Assembly: GCF_016862395.1 (NCBI RefSeq)
Contig: NZ_BOMW01000052.1
Location: forward strand, 38,105 to 102,104
Origin: Actinoplanes siamensis
GTDB taxonomy: Bacteria > Actinomycetota > Actinomycetes > Mycobacteriales > Micromonosporaceae
Direction of reading: 5' to 3'
DNA: 64,000 nt
The notes beneath the pieces were generated by a model. That model worked only from the letters and a program-made list of their open reading frames with translations, was not told where the DNA came from and made no database searches. Position numbers and translations under genes: made by a program. Shown here in pieces: positions 9,005 to 17,389 of the stretch; positions within the stretch are counted from its first letter, which is position 1; each line of letters begins with the position of its first letter.

Positions 9005-9041
9005 GTGGGCGTGACCGGTCGCCAGCTGACGCTGCGCTGAG
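8981..9041 (+). repeat. Perfect 25-bp repeat copying the 3' end of the DUF5926 gene
   Basis: Bases 8981-9005, including the stop codon, recur exactly at 9017-9041 (period 36). The core is CCAGCTGACGCTGCGCTGA. Confidence 0.9.
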
Positions 9042-9073
9042 CAGGGTGTGACCGGCTGCCGGCCGAACCTTCG

Positions 9074-9095
9074 CTGAGCCCCGTCCCGGGCTCAG
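9074..9095 (-). terminator. Hairpin at the end of arcA
   Basis: CTGAGCCC at 9074-9081 pairs with GGGCTCAG at 9088-9095 around a six-base loop. It overlaps the arcA stop and lies between two convergent genes, so it may stop transcription from both sides. Confidence 0.6.
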
Positions 9096-10285
9096 GCCGG
9101 CAGCGGGTCCCGGACCACCGGGCAGCTCATGCAGCGCGGGCCGCCGCGGCCGCTGCCCAGCTCCGAGCCCGGGATCCGGACCACCTCGATGCCGGCGTGC
9201 TCCAGCTGCGCGTTGGTCTCCACGTTCCGCTCATAGGCGACACAGAGACGTGGGGCGATGGCCAGGGTGTTGTTGCCGTCGTCCCACTGCTCCCGTTCGG
9301 CGGTGACCGGGTCCAGGCCGGTGTCGATGACACGCAGCCGGTCGATGCCCATCGCCTCGGCCGCGGCCTCCAGGAACGGGCGGAGCGGGCGGACGGCCAG
9401 CTCGCCGGCCGAATCGGTGGCCATGGTCCACGCCTGCAGGTTGTCGGCCACGTACGGATACATCACCACCGCGTCGGTGTCGACCATCGTGCAGACCGTG
9501 TCCAGGTGCATGGTGGCCCGCTCCTGGGCGATCGGCACGGCGAGCACGGTGTGCGCCAGGCCGGCCGCCAGCACCCGGCGGGCCAGCCGCTCGGCGCCGG
9601 CCGGGGTGGTGCGCTCGCCGACGCCGATCGCCAGCACGTCGGGGGCCAGCACGAGGACGTCGCCGCCCTCCACGTGCTCCAGCGCCGGCTCGTACAACAG
9701 CTCGGTCCCCGAGAAGCGCGGATGGAAGCGGTAGATCGCGTGGGTGAGCGTGGTCTCCCGGCGCCGGGCCGGCATCGCCAGGCTGGTCACCGCGACCCGG
9801 TCGCGCACCCAGACCGACGAGTCCCGGGTGAAGAGCAGGTTCGGCAGCGGGTCGATCACGAAGTCGTTGGGCTGCAGCATCTCGTAGACCAGGCTGCCGC
9901 CGCCCGGCTTGACCTCCTCGTGGGAGAGGCCCGCGACGAGCACCTCGGCGAGCCGCTCGGGCGTCTGGTCGGCGAGGTAGTCCGCCACCCCGGCGCGCAG
10001 TCCGTCACCCAGCCGGGCGTCGGCGAGGACCCCGGCGGTCAGCTCCTCGCGGGCCGCCGGGACGGCGAGCGTCTCGGCGAGCAGGCGGTCGAGATGGAGA
10101 ACCTCGACACCTCGGGAACGCAGCGCCTCGGCGAACTGATCATGCTCGTCCTGCGCCCGGCCGACCCAGGGGATGCCGTCGAACAGCAGCGAGCCGCTGT
10201 TCCGCGGAGTGAGCCTGGCCAGCTCTTTTGCGGGGCGGTGCAGCAGAACGGTGCGGAGGCGGCTGACTTCACTGTCGACGTACAC
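9092..10285 (-). CDS. arcA: Arginine deiminase
   Basis: A 397-residue enzyme converting arginine to citrulline and ammonia. It starts MYVDSEVSRLRTVLLHRP; the guanidino-modifying fold is marked by LLFTRDSSVWV, HVEGGDVLVL, MHLDTVCTMVD (catalytic His), GNNTLAIAPR and the C-terminal CMSCPVVR with the nucleophilic cysteine. No arcB, arcC or antiporter gene is adjacent, so a complete energy-yielding deiminase pathway is not encoded here. A -10-like TAACGT sits seven bases before the GTG start. Confidence 0.95.
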   Translation of the reverse strand: MYVDSEVSRLRTVLLHRPAKELARLTPRNSGSLLFDGIPWVGRAQDEHDQFAEALRSRGVEVLHLDRLLAETLAVPAAREELTAGVLADARLGDGLRAGVADYLADQTPERLAEVLVAGLSHEEVKPGGGSLVYEMLQPNDFVIDPLPNLLFTRDSSVWVRDRVAVTSLAMPARRRETTLTHAIYRFHPRFSGTELLYEPALEHVEGGDVLVLAPDVLAIGVGERTTPAGAERLARRVLAAGLAHTVLAVPIAQERATMHLDTVCTMVDTDAVVMYPYVADNLQAWTMATDSAGELAVRPLRPFLEAAAEAMGIDRLRVIDTGLDPVTAEREQWDDGNNTLAIAPRLCVAYERNVETNAQLEHAGIEVVRIPGSELGSGRGGPRCMSCPVVRDPLPA

Positions 10286-10578
10286 CAGTCCGACGTTAGC
10301 CCGTACCGAACGCTATCGCCCGGTCACGTTCTGATCTAGATCCTGAGACGAGCATGCACCGATCAGAGGACGGCGATAACTTGGCAGGGTGCGACGAAAC
10401 CGCCGACCGCAGGTGCCGAGATGCACCATCCGCAAGAAGACGTTGTCCGTGAATGCGGTATTCATCCACACTTCTTTCTCTTTCTTTCCACTCCGTCGCC
10501 CTTCTCCGTGAGGACTTGAGCACGTACGGTAGTTGGAAACAGAGAGCCAGCCCGATAGACCTTTTGCCGGAGGTCGCA
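10286..10578. other. Divergent intergenic region between arcA and the NERD-like gene
   Basis: This 293-base gap is less GC-rich than its surroundings and has a pyrimidine tract (CTTCTTTCTCTTTCTTTCC) near 10473-10491. It must contain promoters for both genes. I see no convincing gene in it. Confidence 0.5.
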
Positions 10579-11313
10579 GTGACTGTCTTCCCCGCCCGCC
10601 CCGCTCTGCCCGCCCCGTCCAACCGGGCACTCACGCCGGTCGGCCATACGACGCCGCCTCAGACCCTGGAGCCCCGTCTGACGCCGGTCGAGTGGGCCCG
10701 TCGCCGCCGTGCCGACCGGGACGCCCGCCGCATGGAGGCGGCCGGCGCCCGTGCCCTCACCCGGCTCGACCGTCTCGGTTCGGCCTGGCACATCGTGGAC
10801 TGGCCGCGGACGGACCTCTCCCAGTCGTACTACGAGCCCGACCCCGCCGACGAGCGGGCCGGGTTCCTCGCCATCGGCCCCGGTGGCGTGTACGCGGTGA
10901 CCGTGGCCGATCACGGCCGCTCCCGTGTGCTGATCGCCGGGGACGTCGTTCAGATCAACGGCAAGCGCCCGCAGTACGTGGCCGAGGCCCGCCGCGACGC
11001 CCGCCGTGCCGCCAAGGCGCTGTCCGCCGCGGTCGGGCTGAACGTGCCGGTCACCCCGGTCCTGACCTTCGTCGGCTCCGGCGTGATCAGCGTGCACGGC
11101 CTGCCGAAGGACTGTCTGGTCGCCACCGACAAGGAGCTCGACCGGCTGCTGCTCGCCGGCGGGGCCCGCATCTCCGCGGCCACCGCGAGCAAACTCTCAG
11201 CTGTCGCCGAGAATCCCGCCACCTGGTCGAACGCACCGTACCGGCCGGCCGGCGACTACCGGTGGTACAGCAACGGACAGACGGCCGCTGACAAGCGGCC
11301 GACCCGCCGGTAA
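10579..11313 (+). CDS. NERD-like domain protein
   Basis: A 244-residue soluble protein. The central part (LGSAWHIVDWP, GFLAIGPGGVYAVTV, VQINGKRPQYV, PVTPVLTFVG) follows the pattern of actinobacterial nuclease-related-domain (NERD) proteins. The usual acidic nuclease residues are not clearly kept, since the ...DTK position reads TVADHGR, so activity is doubtful. GTG 10579 has a good ribosome-binding site (GGAGG, five to six bases away), better than the longer frame from 10453. Function is unknown. Confidence 0.65.
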   Translation: MTVFPARPALPAPSNRALTPVGHTTPPQTLEPRLTPVEWARRRRADRDARRMEAAGARALTRLDRLGSAWHIVDWPRTDLSQSYYEPDPADERAGFLAIGPGGVYAVTVADHGRSRVLIAGDVVQINGKRPQYVAEARRDARRAAKALSAAVGLNVPVTPVLTFVGSGVISVHGLPKDCLVATDKELDRLLLAGGARISAATASKLSAVAENPATWSNAPYRPAGDYRWYSNGQTAADKRPTRR

Positions 11314-11393
11314 CGTTCCTTGCGACGCCGTCGAGGGCGGCGCCCCGGCCTCCGGGGCGCCCCGCTCGACGCGACAGAAGCGAGGAGGAGCGG

Positions 11394-11855
11394 GTGGCGC
11401 ATGTTGAGCTCTCCCTCTCGGGAGCGTTCGTCCCCCAGGCACGCACACCGGCCGAGGCCGAGTTCGTCACCAGCATCGAGCGTTGGGCGGGCACCGTGTC
11501 GGTGGCCGACGAGCCCTGCCTGATCGTCGACGCGGGCGGTGCGATCATGGCCGTCTCGCCGTCCTGCAGCGAGTTGCTCGGGCTGGGCAAGCCGGTCGAC
11601 GCGATCGGCAAGCGGCTGACCACGACGCTGGAGCTTGTCGACTTCACGGCCGGCGCCGGCCCGCTGGAGGACCCGGAGGCGGACAAGATCCCGCCGTTGC
11701 TCGCGGTCCGCAGCGAGCGCCTGGCCCGCGGTCTGATGCGGGTCGTGCCGGGCAACGACCGGCCGCCGGTGACGGTCGACGCGATCTCCACGCCGCTGCT
11801 GGCGGGCGAGCGGGTGGCCGGATCGCTGACCTTTCTCTCCCCGGTGCACTACTGA
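11394..11855 (+). CDS. PAS-like domain protein
   Basis: A 153-residue protein. Residues 40-75 (CLIVDAGGAIMAVSPSCSEL) are the typical first strands of a PAS sensor fold, where a ligand or cofactor may bind. There is no attached output domain. The GTG start is preceded by GAGGAGG at a good distance. Its partner is unknown; the histidine kinase at 6831 and the GGDEF-EAL protein at 41621 are possible but unproven. Confidence 0.6.
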   Translation: MAHVELSLSGAFVPQARTPAEAEFVTSIERWAGTVSVADEPCLIVDAGGAIMAVSPSCSELLGLGKPVDAIGKRLTTTLELVDFTAGAGPLEDPEADKIPPLLAVRSERLARGLMRVVPGNDRPPVTVDAISTPLLAGERVAGSLTFLSPVHY

Positions 11856-11926
11856 CGTCCGGTTTCTCCGTGGCGGTGTGGTGTTCGCCGCATCAGGTAA
11901 CCATTGGGTGTTACCGATCCGTAACG

Positions 11927-11932
11927 TAGTCT
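11927..11932 (+). promoter_or_regulatory. -10 element before the ACT-domain gene
   Basis: TAGTCT lies six bases before ATG 11939, consistent with a leaderless transcript. Confidence 0.5.
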
Positions 11933-11938
11933 GCCGTC

Positions 11939-12325
11939 ATGCTCGATCTAGACCTGTTACCAGGGGAGTACGCGGTGTGCCGCCTGTCGGCCGGGTCGTC
12001 CCTGCCCCCCTCCCTGACCACGGGTCCGGACGACAAGAGCGTCATCTCGGTGACCTGGGGCCTCGACGAGATCTCGATCATCTGCCCGTCCGGCCGGGCG
12101 CCGGCCGACGCCGAGGCCGACACCGCGTGGCGATGTCTGCGCGTGGCCGGCCTGACCACGGCGATGACCGGGGTGCTCGCCTCACTGGTCGGGCCACTCG
12201 CCGACGCCCGGGTCAACATCGTCACGTTCTCCACCTACGACACGGACTACCTGCTGGTCCCGACGGTGCGCCTGACCGAGGCGGTCAACACGCTGACCGC
12301 GGCCGGCCACCGAATCGCGGGCTGA
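11939..12325 (+). CDS. ACT domain-containing protein
   Basis: A 128-residue protein made of two ACT-like halves (EYAVCRLS to ISIICPS, then WRCLRVAGL, VLASLVGPLADARVNIVTFST and YLLVP). It resembles small bacterial ACT proteins related to the amino-acid-sensing CASTOR family. ACT domains bind amino acids and regulate partners; no catalytic domain is attached. A prephenate dehydratase, itself ACT-regulated, is encoded two genes downstream. Confidence 0.8.
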   Translation: MLDLDLLPGEYAVCRLSAGSSLPPSLTTGPDDKSVISVTWGLDEISIICPSGRAPADAEADTAWRCLRVAGLTTAMTGVLASLVGPLADARVNIVTFSTYDTDYLLVPTVRLTEAVNTLTAAGHRIAG

Positions 12326-12353
12326 CGATCTGGCACGGTGCGGGCTCGGCTCC

Positions 12354-12359
12354 TACGAT
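12354..12359 (+). promoter_or_regulatory. -10 element before the lipoprotein gene
   Basis: TACGAT lies six bases before GTG 12366, consistent with a leaderless transcript. Confidence 0.5.
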
Positions 12360-12365
12360 TGGCCG

Positions 12366-12983
12366 GTGTCCCCGCACAGCCGCCACCTCCCCCTGGCCGT
12401 GGGCGCGCTGCTGCTGACGGCGCTCACGGCGGCCTGCGGGTCGCCGCCGGCACCGCCCGCGTCGCTGCCGGTGAGCGCCCCGCCGCCGTCCGCGGTCGAC
12501 GCACAGCCCTCGGTCGCACTGCCGCCGCCGACGTATGTGCCGTTCTCCCCCGGCATCCCCGGCCCGGGGACGACGTACGCCCCGCCGACATATGCGTATC
12601 CGCCCACGTTCGCGTACCCGACGACGACGGCGCCGACCTCCACCCAGGCCCCGCTCACCAAGTCGCCCACGCCGACCCCGGCGCACGCGCCGAAGTGCAC
12701 CGGCCGGCCCACCGGGGCGGAGATCCTCACGCTGATCAAGGGCAAGCCCGGCATTCCGAGTAAGACGCTGCAGGTACAGGGCGGGCCGTACTGCTCCGGC
12801 ACGTGGTCGTTCACCACGGTGAAGCTGGCCGGGACGAACGCGGACCAGCAGGAGCCCCTGATGGTGGTGGCCACCGGGCAGGGGAGCACGCTCGCGCTCG
12901 TCGCGGCGGGGTCCGACGTCTGCAACGCCACGGTGCAGGCCAGTTCTCCGGCCGGTATTCGCGTGCTCGCCTGCGGCTTCTGA
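12366..12983 (+). CDS. Lipoprotein with Pro/Thr-rich stalk
   Basis: A 205-residue protein. The signal peptide ends in the lipobox LTAAC (Cys about residue 24), so the mature protein should be lipid-anchored outside the membrane. Residues 25-110 are a Pro/Tyr/Thr/Ala stalk. The last 95 residues form a compact domain with CTGRPTGAEILTLIKG, YCSGTWSFT, CNATV and a C-terminal cysteine, probably disulfide-bonded. The family is not recognised. Confidence 0.75.
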   Translation: MSPHSRHLPLAVGALLLTALTAACGSPPAPPASLPVSAPPPSAVDAQPSVALPPPTYVPFSPGIPGPGTTYAPPTYAYPPTFAYPTTTAPTSTQAPLTKSPTPTPAHAPKCTGRPTGAEILTLIKGKPGIPSKTLQVQGGPYCSGTWSFTTVKLAGTNADQQEPLMVVATGQGSTLALVAAGSDVCNATVQASSPAGIRVLACGF

Positions 12984-13180
12984 GGTCTCCGCGCTCCGCA
13001 CCCGTCTGCACGCCCCGCGCCTTCCGCGCCCCGCGCCCGCCTGCACGCCCCGCACCCCGCCCGCACCTGCGCGCTCCGCGCCCGCCCGTGCCTGCGCGCG
13101 CCGCACCCGCCTGCGTCGCCCGTGCCTGCGCGCGCCGCACCCGGCGTGACGCAACCGGACCGAGCGGTGTTGTCCGTGCC
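12984..13180. repeat. Low-complexity CGC/CCC-rich intergenic repeat
   Basis: Between the lipoprotein and pheA the DNA is built from variants of short words such as CTGCGCGC, CCGCACCCG and CGCCCCGCGCC, with almost no A or T. It looks like degenerate tandem repeats without a coding function. Confidence 0.65.
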
Positions 13181-13186
13181 TAGACT
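13181..13186 (+). promoter_or_regulatory. -10 element before pheA
   Basis: TAGACT lies six bases before ATG 13193, consistent with a leaderless transcript. Confidence 0.55.
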
Positions 13187-13192
13187 GTCGGA

Positions 13193-14140
13193 ATGCCCGG
13201 TACGCCGCCCACCCGCTTCACCTACCTCGGCCCGGAAGGCACCTTCACCGAGGCAGCCCTGCGCACCATCCCGGCCGCCGAGCAGGGGCTGCGCACCCCG
13301 TCCCGCAGCGTGCCCGAGGCGCTCGAGGCCGTGCGGTCCGGCGAGGCCGACGCCGCCCTGGTGCCGCTGGAGAACTCGGTCGGCGGTGCGATTCCGGTCA
13401 CGCTGGACGAGTTGGTCACCGGCGGCCCGCTGATGATCGCGCGGGAGGTGCTGCTGCCTGTCGAGTTCCTGCTGGCGGCCGACACGTCGAAGCCGCTCGC
13501 CGAGTTGCGGACCATCGCGGCGCACCCGCAGGCCTCCGCGCAGTGCCGGCACTGGCTGCAGGCCAACGTGCCGGACGCGGTAGTGGTCGACGTCCTGTCC
13601 AACGCGGCGGCGGCGATCAGCGCGGCGGCCGGGGAGTACGACGCGGCCCTGTGCGCCCCGATCGGCGTCTCCCGCAACCGGCTCACCGTGCTGGCCGAGA
13701 AGGTGGCCGACCGGGCCGAGGCGGTGACCCGCTTCGCGCTGCTCACCCGACCCGCGCCGCCCCCGTCGCCGACCGGGGACGACGTCACCTCGCTGGCCGT
13801 GTCGATCCGGCACGACCAGGTCGGCGCGCTGCTGGCGGTGCTCACCGAGCTCGCGACGCGCGGCGTCAACCTGTCCCGGATCGAGTCCCGGCCGACCGGG
13901 GAGCAACTCGGGACGTATTTCTTCTTCCTCGACTGCACCGGGCACGTCGCCGAGGCCCGCCTGGGCGAGGCGTTGCAGGGGCTGCGCCGGATCTGCGCCG
14001 AGGTCCGGTTCCTGGGCAGTTACGCGCGGCACCGGCTCCAGCCGGAGTCCCCGGTCCAGGCCCCGGCCGGCTTGTCCGACGCCGACTTCGCCGACTCCGC
14101 CGCGTGGCTGGCCCGCCTCCGCGCCGGCCAAGCCGGCTGA
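13193..14140 (+). CDS. pheA: Prephenate dehydratase
   Basis: A 315-residue enzyme that decarboxylates and dehydrates prephenate to phenylpyruvate in phenylalanine synthesis. Motifs: TYLGPEGTFTEAAL at the start, DAALVPLENSVGGAI, and the ACT regulatory domain near residues 200-275 (GALLAVLTELATRGVNLSRIESRP). The ESRP motif is the phenylalanine-binding site for feedback inhibition. No chorismate mutase domain is fused. A direct repeat (CCAGGACCGCGAG) follows the gene at 14150 and 14213. Confidence 0.95.
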   Translation: MPGTPPTRFTYLGPEGTFTEAALRTIPAAEQGLRTPSRSVPEALEAVRSGEADAALVPLENSVGGAIPVTLDELVTGGPLMIAREVLLPVEFLLAADTSKPLAELRTIAAHPQASAQCRHWLQANVPDAVVVDVLSNAAAAISAAAGEYDAALCAPIGVSRNRLTVLAEKVADRAEAVTRFALLTRPAPPPSPTGDDVTSLAVSIRHDQVGALLAVLTELATRGVNLSRIESRPTGEQLGTYFFFLDCTGHVAEARLGEALQGLRRICAEVRFLGSYARHRLQPESPVQAPAGLSDADFADSAAWLARLRAGQAG

Positions 14141-14149
14141 ACCCCGCCC

Positions 14150-14225
14150 CCAGGACCGCGAGACGCTCCTGGGAGCTGGCCGAGACGGCGCGGTCGGGCT
14201 TGAGAAGTCCTTCCAGGACCGCGAG
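14150..14225 (+). repeat. Short direct repeat downstream of pheA
   Basis: CCAGGACCGCGAG at 14150-14162 recurs at 14213-14225 (period 63) with partial similarity around it. The 134-base gap between convergent genes holds nothing else I recognise. Confidence 0.6.
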
Positions 14226-14274
14226 GCGCAGCTGGGGCCGGACCGGGCGTACGACAGCGGGGTTTTGAATCGGG

Positions 14275-14637
14275 TCAGGCCCAGCCGAGGTCGTGCAGGC
14301 GTTTGTCGTCGATGCCGAAGTGATGGGCGATCTCGTGCACCACGGTGATCGCCACCTCCTCGACCACGTCGTCCTCGGAGTCGCAGATGCGCAGCGTGGG
14401 CAGCCGGTAGATGGTGATCCGGTCGGGCAGGACGCCGGCGTAGTCCCAGCCGCGGTCGGTCAGCGCCGTGCCCTCGTAGACGCCGAGCAGGTCGTCGCCG
14501 CCGTCCGGCGGGGCGTCCTCGACGAGGAACACCACGTTGTTCATCAGGGACAGCAGTTCGACCGGGACCTCGTCGAGGGCGTCACCGACGAGTTCTTCGA
14601 AGCGCTCCCGACTCATCTCCACCGACACACCGACCAT
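14275..14637 (-). CDS. Metallopeptidase (zincin) family protein
   Basis: A 120-residue protein beginning MVGVSVEMSRERFEELVGDA. The zinc-binding HExxH motif is in VVHEIAHHFGIDD near the C-terminus. LYEGTALTDR and PDRITIYRLPTLRIC are hallmarks of the small actinobacterial minimal-zincin family. The substrate is unknown. The open frame runs to 14805, but family length favours 14637, with ATG 14616 as an alternative. Confidence 0.85.
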   Translation of the reverse strand: MVGVSVEMSRERFEELVGDALDEVPVELLSLMNNVVFLVEDAPPDGGDDLLGVYEGTALTDRGWDYAGVLPDRITIYRLPTLRICDSEDDVVEEVAITVVHEIAHHFGIDDKRLHDLGWA

Positions 14638-14838
14638 TGTGCCGCCGGGCGTGATCCGCCGGCAGAGCAACCGAGGCGCGGAAAGAGCGGACCGCCGCCC
14701 GCGGCAAGAACAGACCACGGAAAGAACGGACCGCGCCGGAGACCAGGAAGGCCACCGGCGCGGGCCGCCCGCCAACCGCGCCCCGGCGCGGAAAGGACGG
14801 ACCACGCCGGGGCACGGGAGAACTAGCGGAAAAGCGGA

Positions 14839-15267
14839 TCAGGCCAGCTTGGCGGAGAGGCTGATCGCCGCGCCCGGGCTGAGCAGACGCGAGATCGGAC
14901 AGTTCTCCTTGGCGTCGGCCGCGATCTTCTGGAACGTGGCCTCGTCGATGCCGGGCACCTCCCCGACGGTCTCGAGGTCGATCCGGGAGACGCCGAAACC
15001 GGCGTCGGTCTTGTCCATGTGCACCTTGGCGACGGTCTCGACCGAGGTGGGCGTGAAGCCCGCGTCGGCGAGACCCTTCGAGAACGCCATCGAGAAGCAG
15101 CCGGAGTGCGCGGCCGCGATGAGCTCCTCGGGGTTGGTCCCCTCGCCCTCCTCGAAACGTGACTTGAAGGAGTAGTTCCCCTGCAGGCCACCCTTACCAG
15201 TCTTTACCGTGCCGGAACCCTCGGTGAGGTTCCCTTCCCAACGGGCCGTGGCAGAACGAATAGGCAT
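14839..15267 (-). CDS. OsmC family peroxiredoxin
   Basis: A 142-residue OsmC/Ohr-type protein that reduces organic hydroperoxides. TNPEELIAAAHSGCFSMAFS contains the peroxidatic cysteine and DAKENCPISRLL the resolving cysteine. Starts at ATG 15267 (MPIRSATARWEG), typical for OsmC. It is divergent from the membrane protein at 15335. Confidence 0.92.
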   Translation of the reverse strand: MPIRSATARWEGNLTEGSGTVKTGKGGLQGNYSFKSRFEEGEGTNPEELIAAAHSGCFSMAFSKGLADAGFTPTSVETVAKVHMDKTDAGFGVSRIDLETVGEVPGIDEATFQKIAADAKENCPISRLLSPGAAISLSAKLA

Positions 15268-15334
15268 GGACAAAACGCTAGCCCATCCGGGGCTCGGTGG
15301 ATGCGCCGACGACCCAAGGGCCATGATGGGTCGC

Positions 15335-15994
15335 ATGTCGGAGACGGGGTCGGGGTCCGTGGTCGAGTTCGGTCAGTCGCGTGGATTCCTCCGCGATCTG
15401 TGGACGGATCGCCGGGTCGCCCCGCTGATCGCCGGGCTCGGTGGGGTGGCCGCGTTCGTGTCGCTGATCTCGGAGTGGCAGGTGACCACGGTCGACGGTC
15501 TGGTCTACGGGGCCGACGAGGTGGGCGAGACCAAGATGCTGCCGGCCGACCTGTTCGACCTCGGGGGCGGCGGCGCGGCGTATGTGGGCGGACTGCTCGT
15601 GCTGGCCGTCACGGTGGTGCTGGCGGTCTCCGGGCCGCGGGCCGGCCGGCGGTACGCGCGACTCTCCGGCCTGAGCGCCGGTGGGGTGCTGTTCGCACTC
15701 CTCCTGGCCATGATCCAGCTGCTCGGCGAGCAGAGCCGGCTGATCTCCCGCTTCTACACGATCGAGGTGGACGCCGAGCACCTGCGGGTGGCGCTGGGGC
15801 GTGGCCTGTGGTGCGCGCTGGCCGGGGTGGCCGCCGCGATGATCGCGCTCTGGCTGTCCGGCTCGGCCCGGGAGCGGCCGGCGAAACCTGCGGAGCCGGC
15901 CGATCCGGAGATGGCGGAGCCGCTCGAGCTGAGCATCACACCGGCCGAGCCGTTCGTTTTCACTCCCGACAACCGGGATATACCCCTCCGATGA
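15335..15994 (+). CDS. Membrane protein of unknown function
   Basis: A 219-residue protein with four likely membrane helices (about residues 33-50, 80-100, 113-133 and 165-185) and a cytoplasmic tail rich in Pro, Glu and Ala. Family not recognised. It lies just upstream of serS, which has its own promoter. Confidence 0.65.
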   Translation: MSETGSGSVVEFGQSRGFLRDLWTDRRVAPLIAGLGGVAAFVSLISEWQVTTVDGLVYGADEVGETKMLPADLFDLGGGGAAYVGGLLVLAVTVVLAVSGPRAGRRYARLSGLSAGGVLFALLLAMIQLLGEQSRLISRFYTIEVDAEHLRVALGRGLWCALAGVAAAMIALWLSGSARERPAKPAEPADPEMAEPLELSITPAEPFVFTPDNRDIPLR

Positions 15995-16010
15995 GGCACG
16001 CTGATACCGG

Positions 16011-16016
16011 TAGGCT
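16011..16016 (+). promoter_or_regulatory. -10 element before serS
   Basis: TAGGCT lies eight bases before GTG 16025, consistent with a leaderless transcript. Confidence 0.5.
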
Positions 16017-16024
16017 CCACAACC

Positions 16025-17281
16025 GTGATTGACCTGCGTCTGCTTCGTGACGACCCCGAGCTGATCCGCGCCAGCCAGCGACTGCGCGGCGAGTCCACCG
16101 AGCTGGTGGACGATCTGCTGCGCGCCGACGAGGAGCGCCGTTCCGCCGTGCAGCGGTTCGAGACGGTCCGGGCCGAGCAGCGGTCCATCGGCAAGGAGGT
16201 CGCGAAGGCGTCCGGGGACGAGCGGGCCGCCCTGCTCGCGCGCACCAAGGAGCTGGCCGCCGAGGTGAAGGCCGCCGAGGCCGCGGCGGGCGAGGCCGAG
16301 CAGGCGCTCAAGCGCGCGCACCTGGCCGTGCCGAACGTGGTGCAGGGCGCGCCGCCCGGCGGCGAGGACGACTTCGTGGTGCTGCGTGAGGTCGGGACGA
16401 TCCCCGAGATCGCGAACGCGAAGGATCACCTGGAAATCGGCGAGGCGCTGCGCGCGATCGACACCGAGCGGGGCGCCAAGGTGTCCGGCTCGCGGTTCTA
16501 CTTCCTGACCGGGGTCGGCGCGCTGCTCCAGCTCGGCATGCTGCAGCTGGCCATCCAGCAGGCGGTCGAGCACGGCTTCATCCCGTCGATCACGCCGACC
16601 CTGGTCCGGCCGGAGTCGATGGAGGGCACCGGCTATCTCGGCGCCCACGCCAGCGAGGTCTACCGGCTGGAGGCCGACGATCTCTACCTGGTCGGCACGT
16701 CGGAGGTGGCGCTGGCCGCGTACCACTCGAACGAGATCATCGATCTGGAGCAGCCGCGGCGGTACGCCGGCTGGTCGTCCTGCTACCGGCGCGAGGCCGG
16801 CTCGCACGGCAAGGACGTGCGCGGCATCCTGCGGGTCCACCAGTTCGACAAGGTGGAGATGTTCTCGTTCGTCCGGCCGGAGGACGCCGAGGCGGAGCAC
16901 CAGCGCCTGCTCGCGATGGAGGAGGAGATGCTGGCCAAGGTCGAGATTCCGTACCGGGTGATCGACGTGGCCGCCGGTGACCTCGGGAGCAGCGCGGTGC
17001 GCAAGTTCGACTGCGAGGCGTGGGTGCCGTCGCAGGGGCGGTATCGCGAGGTGACCTCGACGTCGAACACCACCACGTTCCAGGCCCGGCGGCTCAACAT
17101 CCGGTACCGGGACGAGAACGGCAAGCCGCAGACCGCGGCCACGCTGAACGGCACGCTGGCCACCACCCGCTGGCTGATCCCGATCCTGGAGAACCACCAG
17201 CAGCCGGACGGGTCGGTGCGCGTGCCCAAGGCGCTCCAGCCGTTCCTGGGCGGCCGGGACGTGCTCGAACCCAGCCGCTGA
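16025..17281 (+). CDS. serS: Serine--tRNA ligase
   Basis: A 418-residue class II aminoacyl-tRNA synthetase charging tRNA-Ser. The N-terminal helical arm (residues 1-105) starts MIDLRLLRDDPELIRASQRLRG. Catalytic motifs include GTSEVALAAYHSNEII, SCYRREAGSHGKDVRGILRVHQFDKVEM (motif 2 region), EVTSTSNTTTFQARRLNIRY, and ATLNGTLATTRWLIPILEN (motif 3). Full length. Confidence 0.97.
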   Translation: MIDLRLLRDDPELIRASQRLRGESTELVDDLLRADEERRSAVQRFETVRAEQRSIGKEVAKASGDERAALLARTKELAAEVKAAEAAAGEAEQALKRAHLAVPNVVQGAPPGGEDDFVVLREVGTIPEIANAKDHLEIGEALRAIDTERGAKVSGSRFYFLTGVGALLQLGMLQLAIQQAVEHGFIPSITPTLVRPESMEGTGYLGAHASEVYRLEADDLYLVGTSEVALAAYHSNEIIDLEQPRRYAGWSSCYRREAGSHGKDVRGILRVHQFDKVEMFSFVRPEDAEAEHQRLLAMEEEMLAKVEIPYRVIDVAAGDLGSSAVRKFDCEAWVPSQGRYREVTSTSNTTTFQARRLNIRYRDENGKPQTAATLNGTLATTRWLIPILENHQQPDGSVRVPKALQPFLGGRDVLEPSR

Positions 17282-17298
17282 CGATCTCGACATCGCCT

Positions 17299-17328
17299 GG
17301 TCACCAGTTGTCATAGCCGCTGGTGACC
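17299..17328 (+). terminator. Hairpin after serS
   Basis: GGTCACCAG at 17299-17307 pairs with CTGGTGACC at 17320-17328 around a 12-base loop, shortly after the serS stop. Confidence 0.65.
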
Positions 17329-17389
17329 GGGCGGTGTACCGTTCTCCTTCCGCCCTCCGCGGGGGTTCGTGAGACCCACGGAGGTTCCG

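Noticed and set aside
17282..17389. tRNA gene after serS
   Set aside because: The stem here is a simple hairpin; no cloverleaf or T-loop sequence is found.
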